Origin: Atherinomorus stipes
Taxonomy: Eukaryota > Chordata > Actinopteri > Atheriniformes > Atherinidae
Assembly (NCBI GenBank): GCA_023101725.1
Contig: JALJCO010009114.1
Span: 372,001-436,000 of the forward strand
Direction of reading: 5' to 3'
DNA: 64,000 nt
Numbering within the stretch: the stretch's first letter is position 1; every line of letters starts with the position of its first letter. Under the pieces are notes generated by a model. That model did no database searches and was not told the DNA's origin. It saw only the letters and a program-made list of their open reading frames with translations. The position numbers were made by a program, and so were the translations under genes. Positions 56,666-64,000 of the stretch are shown here, piece by piece.

Positions 56666-56872
56666 AGACTCTGGAGCAATTTAATAACTCAAATGCAGCC
56701 GGAGATCAGGAGGCTTTTTGTTATCGGCCGACTGTTATATAATGGAGTTCACCGGTGCTCAACACAAAAAAGGTACAGAAAAGTCTACAAAAACTTGGCA
56801 ATATTCTTCCATACTGCTCATTCAAGTAATTCATGTGTCCTGAGTGGGCAGCGTCCAGTAATTAATTAAAAT
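56666..56872. mobile_element. Arm fragment of the family 1 TTAA element
   Basis: gactctggagca, aactcaaatgcagccggaga, tataatggagttc, ttccatactgctcattc and tcctgagtgggcagcgtcca match the left arm of 29563-30463 in order. The terminal 50 bp with TTAA are missing where the LINE abuts. Confidence 0.85.
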
Positions 56873-56984
56873 CAATTTGTAAATAACAGAATGTTAAAGA
56901 GATCCATCCGGGTCCGGGTAAAGTCTCAGTCACGCTCAAGGGATAAACTCCGCTGGAGAACAGAGAGCCCACTTCCATGTTGCA

Positions 56985-57125
56985 CAAAAATTGTAATTCT
57001 TTCTTGATCCACTTACTACGGGCTCCAAGACAGAGCAAATCCCCATAGACTCCGATGTTAAAAATGCCAACTTCACAGCAGAAATAAACATGTTTACAGT
57101 CTGGTTCAAAAAAATCACTTGATTT
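56985..57125 (+). repeat. Copy of the 5895-6030 repeat segment
   Basis: cttgatccact, gggctcca, gacagagcaaat, tagactccgatgtta, gccaacttcacagcagaaat and gtctggttcaaaaaa match 5905-6025. Open frames on the minus strand in both places come from the repeat. Confidence 0.85.
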
Positions 57126-57600
57126 TGACATCGGGGATTATTCTAATGAAGAGCTGCGCACCACTTCGGGAAAGAATGCATTCAGGTCTATGTAATCCTT
57201 TGCGAGTTGATTTGGAGCGTGCAACAAACTGTGGACACGGACTCACTATGTAGAAAGATTAAAATCTTGCTTTTATGATCTGAATTACATTTTCTTCATC
57301 AGCAGAGAAATTTCTGCCTCTTTTTCCTTGAAGTGAAAGGGATTGTTTGCTTATCAATACTTTGTGTCCTGTGTGTTCTGTCACTGGGGGTTTGCTGTAC
57401 TGTGAGGCCGGATGAGCTAGGGGGCGCAAGAGTGTGAAGAGAATGGGGACGGATAGAGAGACTGGGGGATGAGGAAGAGTATGTTGTGGCTAACAGCAGC
57501 TCTGTTCACGTTGGGAAAATAAAGTGAGAGTCGGCCCCCGTGTCTTCATCACAGCAATAAGGAAGGCACAGACTTACAACATTACTTTTTGCAATACCAG
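57126..57600. other. Unique DNA, nothing recognised
   Basis: No recognised gene or repeat. Confidence 0.45.
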
Positions 57601-57604
57601 AAGT

Positions 57605-57970
57605 AAACAAAATGGGGAATGGTGGGATACATTGGTGCTAACCAGTGACGCTAACCACATGGTTAACTTTGACAGCGCCGTTAGCTGACGGCATGACTAA
57701 CCATGTTTTGAACAACGCATATTTAACAGTTGGTTAGCCAACGGCAGATTAAGGATTTAACGGACCGTTAGGGGTTAACCAGTGGTTAAAATAACTGGGA
57801 ATTGAACAACCGGGCCCTGGTATTTCAAAAAAGTACGTAAGATAACACATGGTTAAAGTTAACTGAGTTTTGAACAACAAGATAACTGTTAAAGTTAACG
57901 GTCAGTTAAATGTATTTAACGGCTTGTTAAAAAATAACCGAGTTTTGAACAACTGGGCTCAGGTGGTTAA
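57605..57970. repeat. GTTAAC-rich repeat block
   Basis: More than a dozen GTTAAC/GGTTAA/TTAACG words occur on both strands within 360 bp. The phrase gagttttgaacaac occurs at about 57864 and 57931, with variants near 57707 and 57799. It is a diffuse palindromic repeat, perhaps a decayed foldback element; family unknown. Confidence 0.6.
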
Positions 57971-59868
57971 TGGTAAACTTCATCTTCTGGGTTCATCTGT
58001 GGATCTGTCAGTACTTCAAAGGTTTACAGTATTTTTCACATGTGGTACCAGACCAACTCCCTCCTCCAGTAAATGCAGCCAAACTGGTGAATTAGTAATA
58101 AATTTGATCAAATAAAAAAGGTAGAACTTTGAGAAGTTCAATTAATAAAAGCAATGGAGTGCTAGAAAAGTGTGTTTTTTTCCCCAGTCAGCTCATTAAC
58201 TCATTTTTCCAGCACTTGTACATAAAGGGTTATTTCTTATCCAGACAGCGTAAGCATTTCTGTGTAGTATTATTACACAGAAATGTACAGTAGGAATGAA
58301 CGTTTTGTTTTCTCTTTTTCGAGGGAATCTGCGGCCAACAAATTCCTTATCCAGAAAGCTATCCAACCGACTGACGAATATTACTGGCAAAAAAAAAAGA
58401 AGAGCAAACTTGTGGCAGTGTATTCTGCGAGACCTCAGGCTCACCCCTCATCGTGTGCAGTATTAGCAGCAAAGCCTCAGTGATTTAATTGATTTTCACT
58501 AAATGAAAATGCAGCCTTACAATTCTTTCCACTGTGTTCTTTGGCTTCTGCAGCTGCAGCACAGCCCCCACGTGAAGAGCAAACAGTATTTCCCCCCAAA
58601 GCAAAAGGAAAGAATGAGTCATGACCGGGTTAATGAATGTCAGAGAGAGCAGTGATAAAACACGTGGTGAAAGCCCTCCAATCCCTCTTCACTGCATAAT
58701 GTCCACGGTTTAGGTTAATTACTGTACTTTCTATTAGTGTCAGTGTCATGCTCATGTGGTAATTGATCCCTAAATTACAATTAAAATAGCCAAATTGGTT
58801 ATAAATCTCATTTGGTGAAGCTGGATAATTAATAATCAATTTCTGATGCTTGTTACACAAAACAGCAACTGTGTTTGACTTCTGTCTCAGAGTAGGATAT
58901 TGTACATTTCTTTGGCACAGTCGCTCAGCAAAGTCAAAAGATATAAAACGCATTCGTAACTGGATTAAATGGGGGGGTTGCTGAGAGCCATCTACCTCTG
59001 AACCGTGAGCTTTTTTTTAGCTGAATTATTTCAAACATGATACATTAGATCTTCTCTGTGAGCGGTGGAAAAACTATAATCTGTTTTTTCTTTCTATAAA
59101 GACGCGTTGCTTTAATACTGTAGAATTGGGGAAAGTCCGTACGATTGGTTCTGGTGTTTTTCTGCAGTTGCTGTTCACACAAATGCATCACAGGAAGCTT
59201 TCTGCTGAGGATGCACTCTCCCGACTGGAAGTGTGGAGGAGGAAATGGTCTTTAAAGCGTGCAGAAGGCAGCACGTGATGCAGGAGTTACTCTGGAAATC
59301 GAGGTTTGCTTTTTTAAAAAGAAAAAAACCAACATTGAAAATGGCAAATATTCTCCTGGTCATAATAAAATGGGAATCTGTATCTGTGAATTCACGAAGA
59401 CATAAAGCAACATACAAGCAGAAAGGACCATATTTCATGTGCACAGTGATGTTGACACATCTGTATTTTTTCTCACCTGCTGATCATCTGGAGATTTTAC
59501 CTGGAGCCTGGATGGAAAAATCTCCACCAATAATCCGGAGCATCTCTATCCTTCTCATGCAACATATACAACACAGTTTCACATACAATATTTCACTTCT
59601 CCAGACATGTACAGTGATGCTTTTCTTTGTTTCTCATATTATTTTACTTTTTATTTATTGGTTTATTCATTTTTATTAGAAATGAATGTTTATGAAATAT
59701 GTTGCCATATTTATATATAAATATTCTAGAAAAATATAGCTGTATCATTTTCTTGTCCTCTTTATTATTGGGTGTTGCTTGGAGTTGGAAATGACAATTT
59801 GTGTAATTTATTGAATATTTGTATATTGTGCAGTGATTTGGATGAGTCACTGATGTCCAACAAAGTGG
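57971..59868. other. Unique DNA; candidate conserved non-coding region
   Basis: About 1.9 kb free of recognised repeats. 58690-58860 is rich in taattac/taattgat/ataattaataatc homeobox-type words. The plus-strand 148-codon frame at 59233-59679 has no recognisable domain, and its hydrophobic C-terminus is typical of AT-rich random sequence. Confidence 0.4.
58255..58285. repeat. Perfect 12-bp hairpin
   Basis: CATTTCTGTGTA (58255-58266) pairs with TACACAGAAATG (58274-58285) across a 7-base loop. Confidence 0.85.
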
Positions 59869-59876
59869 TAATTTAC

Positions 59877-60452
59877 AAGGGATGTTCGATAGGCTTTTTT
59901 TTACCGATATTGTCCAACTCTTAAATTCCGATATCCAATATCAACCGATACTGATATATGCTACAACTATGAGCTTTTATCTCTCATATTCTGAGAAATA
60001 CAAATATTCTGCTCTGAGAGCAAAGATCCCCAAATCTCCTCAACTCATCCAGCGGAGTTCATTTTGGATCCTCGCATGTATTAGCCAACATGTGGCTGAT
60101 TATAATGTTTGACAACTTGGTAGCTTAACCAACAACTTAAAACCAGATATATTATAAGCAGCTTCAAAGCAAATCAGTCTGTAGCAGCAGCTGCGCCGTA
60201 GTCACATGACTCTGAAAGGAATGCTGGGATATGAAGTTCTTCCAGGAAAACAGGGACTTTTCTAGATGCTGGACCGCTGCTAATGGAACAAGATCATGCG
60301 AGTTTTGTTGCACCGCAACAAAATCTCACAAGATTTCGTTATTAAAATCTCACCCGATTTTGTTTTTCTAAATATCAGCCCAAAAACCAATACCAATATT
60401 ATACCACATTTCAATGCCAATATCGGCAGGCTGATAATATCGGACATCCCTA
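59877..60452. mobile_element. hAT-like element with perfect 8-bp TSD
   Basis: Flanked by TAATTTAC on both sides (59869-59876, 60453-60460). Ends AAGGGATGTTCGATAGG and, at the right, TATCGGACATCCCTA. Subterminal ccgatat/atatcgg words resemble those of the element at 20974. No transposase. Confidence 0.9.
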
Positions 60453-60494
60453 TAATTTACAAATATACCATCGACATCCAGGCACATTAAATAC

Positions 60495-60775
60495 TGCTGG
60501 GTCAGTAATAACCCATAATGGGTTATTACTGACCCACTGCTGAGTTAAAAAAGGGATCAACCCAGAAAATTGAGTGAATTTTTTGACCAGACTTTCAGGT
60601 TGAATATTTGACCCAGAAGTTAGGTAGTATTGACTTCAATGTTGGGTAATTTTAACCCAGAAGTTGAGTCAACAACCCAAATGTCTGTGTTGAAATAACC
60701 CAGAAATTAGTTGGTGCCGTTTTAACCCAGCAGTTTGACCCAGGACTTCAGTGTGTGCATATACTAGAAAATAGA
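60495..60775. mobile_element. AACCCA-rich element, second copy
   Basis: 60570-60755 aligns with 44190-44400 (aggttgaatatttgacccag, attgacttcaatgttggg, ttaacccagaagttg, aacccaaatgtctgtgttga, cagaaattagttgg). It opens with an almost spacerless palindrome at 60498-60536. Confidence 0.68.
60498..60536. repeat. 39-bp perfect palindrome with one central base
   Basis: TGGGTCAGTAATAACCCAT (60498-60516) and its exact complement ATGGGTTATTACTGACCCA (60518-60536) are separated by a single A. Confidence 0.95.
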
Positions 60776-62345
60776 TCCACTGCAGAGGACATTAAGCATC
60801 AAAGAGCTAGACTGATGGGCACTGCCTCGTAAGCACCTTGCAAACACCTTGAAAACAAGCACTCCAGGCAGGTTGGATCTATACTGTGTTTTATTGTAAT
60901 TAATATTTTCATTGCATTGCTAATGTTGTTTTGTTGATATTTGTGTGCCGTTTCTTTTGGGACTGAGGGTGCAAATTCTCATCTTGCCAAATCTGGCATA
61001 TTTACAGAAATGCATTATACATTCATCAATATGCACTAACCTAAGCCATGTTTCCATGTTCTTTTTAGTGAGAGCATACTAACCACATGTAATCAGTCTC
61101 ATTCTAAACATACGATCATTAACTTCAGCATTTAACCTGCTAACTGAAGCCTGTAGAGTCTGCATGTAGGTTTTTATCAGTTTCTCCAACCACTGCAGAC
61201 TGACCTTGGGCTGAACTTACTGGGTACGTTCAGTGCTGGGAATATCATCAGTTGTCTTGGAGATTTACCTGTGAATAGTCTCTCGCTGTAGAAGGATGGA
61301 TCCAGTTTATTTGGAAATGACCTTTTCAGGCTGATCAGCAGCAGTTGTCACTCTAAGATGCTTGCTGATGCTTTTCCTCATTTGCATTGTATTAACACAA
61401 ATGTGAATTCTTCAGAGCAGCAAACTGCCAACATTTTCATTTTGTATAGGTACTTACACCAGCTGATGATGAACTATGTGGTTCGTAAACTAGCTGTTAT
61501 TGATTCTCTTCATTCCTGTAGAAGGAATGAGTTTACTTAAAGTGGAACTCTGTAACTTTATGACCTTAAAACTACATTTTTCTGCATGGTTTGTGATGGC
61601 ACGGTGACATTTATTATGCACATTCCTGTAAGTGTCACTGGCCACAGGCATCCTGAAGCCGAGAAACCGAATTTCACAACTTTTTACTTCTGGGACGCTG
61701 CAAAGCTCCGTTTTGCTCATTTACCCCTTGTTGTTTGTTTGGGAAGGTGTCAGCAGTGCCATTATTTGAGGTACCCCAAATAATTTAGCGCCTGTTTTTG
61801 TCCCAAAACAAGGCATTTTCAGCTAACTACTTGATGTAATGAATGCTAGATTCTTTAATCTGTCTTTTGAATGGGAAAGCTGAACATGCCAAAACCAAGA
61901 AAAGGATGTTTTTAATGTATTTTGAACTTCTATAAAGCACAGAGGTGAACTGAGGCTCTTTCATCAGTAAGCCCTTTTCCATTCAAGGAACACAACATTC
62001 AATTATTCTCAAAATCAGCTTATTGATCATTGAAGTGGCCCCAAACGGCTGCATTTGAATGTTTTGTTCATGAACATTAATGCCCACCCTCCAGTATAAT
62101 TTAAGTAGATCTTATGAGCCGTGCTGGATATGAAATGTTAAATAACAGACTGATAAGATGGTCAGAACCTTCTATTATTATTATTATTATTGGCAGTATA
62201 CTTGCTACAATATTCAAAGAAGAAAGAGGGAAAGACAGCAGCTGTAATAGTGGTTGCCAGGGTTACATGGGGGCTTTTGGGGGAGCCTTATTTGCACTAT
62301 GACTTTGCAAGTGCATGTGTGTATTAGTACACTGCACTGCTCTCA
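60776..62345. other. Unique DNA, nothing recognised
   Basis: No gene supported. An (ATT)n run is at about 62171-62190. A TTAAAGTGG word at 61538 resembles a TTAA-element end but has no partner. Confidence 0.45.
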
Positions 62346-62349
62346 TTCT

Positions 62350-62545
62350 ACCCGTCCTGCAGGGCTGTTCAGCGGTTCTTGAGCTGCTGCAATCCTGCAG
62401 GTCTTCTATGCCTCCCTGCTCCAACACACCTGGCTCTAAATAACGAGTGCAGAACTTCATAGGCTGTTAGATTCATTTGATTGTGTCAGATGTGCTGAAG
62501 CTGGAAAGAACCTGCAGGACAACGGGAATTGTGTTTGGTTCATCA
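62350..62545. repeat. Dispersed fish repeat with CTCCAACACACCTG core
   Basis: tcctgcaggtcttctatgcc, tccctgctccaacacacctg and the later gaaagaacctgcaggacaac form a widespread fish repeat; 33570-33780 is a more decayed relative. Probably a non-autonomous DNA element. Confidence 0.55.
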
Positions 62546-62582
62546 AAGAAATACAAAAGAAAAGAAACTGGAAGAAAGAAAG

Positions 62583-62660
62583 CTGCGTTTCCATTACAGC
62601 TTTTCACAAAAAAAGTGATATTTCTAAAATTTCGAAAAAGTTCAATTGCGAGATGCAGGC
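62583..62660. mobile_element. Left end related to the 34023 element
   Basis: AGCTGCGTTTCCATTACAGC is near-identical to the terminal style of 34023-34611, and gcgtttccattgaatgc repeats the motif. No right end follows in the window. Confidence 0.45.
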
Positions 62661-62699
62661 GTTTCCATTGAATGCCGTTTAATGCCATTTGCGTAAGCC

Positions 62700-63605
62700 T
62701 CAATTGACCTATGGCTAAACCACGCCCCCAAACGCGATGAGCCAATCACAGTGCGCACAGCTTTCCCATACACTCGGACATTCTCTGCTTAAACGTCCAT
62801 TGAAATGCATTGAAGTTGGTCCGTTTTTGTTCGTTTTATGTTTTCTTTTTAGTTTAAAATGGTCAAACGTGTGCATGGGGTACATGCAACTCCGATACTA
62901 GGTATCCCGAGAGGCTGGGTGACAGGGCGTATTTTTTTGCCTTTTACCAAGTCACATCAAGCCAAAGTTATTCGGCAGACCACAACATCAACTGAACGTG
63001 TATAAAATGAACAAGGATGTCTACATCTGTTCTAAGGTAAGGGAACATCGTATTCGAGGCAAATGTTGTCACTTTGCTTGAAAGAAATATGAAGTTACCT
63101 TCCCTAACGTTAGTTTGCTGGCTAACGCTAGCTAAACATGCTAGTTTTGGTACGTGGTAACGGTACATAATACGCTGTCGTGTAGTACAGGTGTGGTGTA
63201 GTAACGTCGATAACGACACGCCTCTGGCTTCCAAGCTGCAGCCAGACTGCTCCGCTTCCGTGGCTGTTTGATCAGTTTTTGTCAGATGATCACTTTTTGG
63301 CACAACAGCAGCAGCCGTGCAGTAGTTTGTTCAAGTAACTGAGGGAGCGACACGAGTCACATTCAGAGATTCACAGGCTGATTTCTACTCCCAGTTTAAG
63401 ACTTCTGAACAATTTCTTTTTGTTTGTTTGTATTGTTTTTATGTTTTTTAATTTATCTTGTCATGATCTCTCTGTCTGATCACGCGTCTGTTGTCCGTGT
63501 TGACAGCTGTCATCTCCCGAAATGTCACATAGCGCCTGTCACCGAATGTTTGTTTGTCCGAGTGAGTGGAGGGGGGGCGGGGCTTAGCCATAGGTCAATT
63601 CTCGT
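62700..63605. repeat. Inverted repeat, about 900 bp apart
   Basis: aattgacctatggctaaacc, acgccccc (62702-62730) recurs inverted as gggggcggggcttagccata, ggtcaatt (63573-63601); outward of it the arms diverge. A foldback DNA element is likely. Open frames at 62968-63303 and 63424-63654 inside show no known domain. Confidence 0.65.
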
Positions 63606-64000
63606 AAAACCTCATCCCGCCAGACTTTATTCTGAGAAGGATGGAGATTTATAGCATTTTGTGATTTTGACCTACTGCTGTTGCTGCTGTCCTCATCAGG
63701 AGACAAAAGCGGTGGATGATGATTCAGAGGGAAACTATGTGTGGAGCCCTCTGATAACATTGGCTAGAAAAAAAAAACTTGTGGCCATATGTTACGAAGG
63801 CATGACCACAAGATGGCTACACATTATTAAATCATGGTAGATTACTGACATGTGGGAATGACACAATCATGTCATGGTTATGCGTTACAATTACGTGGAA
63901 ACAACAAATAACTTGAAGCCAGTTGTTACAAACACATCAAGAACTTGCACTTTGTCTGCATGTTGTCCAAAATGAACTCAGATTTTTCATATAAGGCCTG
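63606..64000. other. Unique DNA, nothing recognised
   Basis: No gene supported. gaccacaagatggctac at 63804-63820 is a partial CTCF/YY1-like word. Confidence 0.4.

Noticed and set aside
59233..59679. Plus-strand frame of 148 codons, possible gene
   Set aside because: No domain, no splice-site support visible, AT-driven hydrophobic end; not distinguishable from chance.
61538..61560. TTAAAGTGG word resembling a TTAA-element left end
   Set aside because: No mirrored right end or second copy within range. Same for TTAAAGGAA at 9154.
1..64000. CRISPR array, bacterial operon, LTR retrotransposon or endogenous virus
   Set aside because: No spaced identical repeats, no ribosome-binding/operon layout, and no paired LTRs or gag/protease/integrase motifs seen.

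Overview
This window looks like teleost fish (probably percomorph-type) nuclear DNA: AT-rich, full of simple repeats, and packed with degraded transposable elements of kinds typical of bony fish. These are L2-type and RTE/Rex3-type non-LTR retrotransposons, a Tc1-like element, many non-autonomous hAT-like and TTAA-target elements, and tRNA-derived SINE-like units. I found no host protein-coding gene I can support, and no rRNA, functional tRNA, CRISPR array or operon. The open frames seen are short and fall in transposon remnants, microsatellites or random AT-rich DNA. The window is best read as intergenic or deep-intronic sequence; distant exons cannot be excluded by eye.

Layout. 1-6.5 kb: a CA/TA microsatellite around a hAT-like element (1104-1438), a GC-rich foldback (1500-2100), and a mosaic repeat (5530-6440) whose three parts recur separately elsewhere. 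9.4-15.1 kb: a hAT-like element with a perfect 8-bp duplication (9434-10043), a SINE-like unit, G-rich tracts, and a 5'-truncated L2-type LINE on the minus strand (13491-15069). 15-19 kb: unique DNA with a CTCF-like motif. 19-21.6 kb: a deleted Tc1-like element keeping the end of its transposase gene, a TTAA element, and a hAT-like element with a second element inside. 22.9-28 kb: a second copy of the microsatellite-flanked hAT-like element, long unique DNA, and GC-rich tandem repeats. 29.5-38 kb: a 901-bp TTAA foldback element with an apparent paralogous empty site at 5537, an old L2-type LINE on the minus strand split by another TTAA element (31949-32458), further LINE, SINE and Tc1 pieces, and a hAT-like element. 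39-50 kb: SINE-like units, a family of AACCCA-type palindromic repeats, a hAT-like element (46153-47223) carrying part of a TTAA element, and a second copy of the 31949 TTAA element. 51-57 kb: a palindromic TTAA element with a SINE-like unit nested in it (12-bp duplication), and a 2-kb RTE/Rex3-type LINE pseudogene joined to part of a TTAA element. 57-64 kb: GTTAAC-rich repeats, candidate conserved non-coding DNA, another hAT-like element with a perfect duplication, and long inverted repeats.

No genes work together here in the pathway sense. The interacting parts are transposons: autonomous relatives elsewhere in the genome (hAT, TTAA-type, Tc1, LINE) must have mobilised the defective copies. 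Nested insertions and target-site duplications let some of the order of events be read directly.
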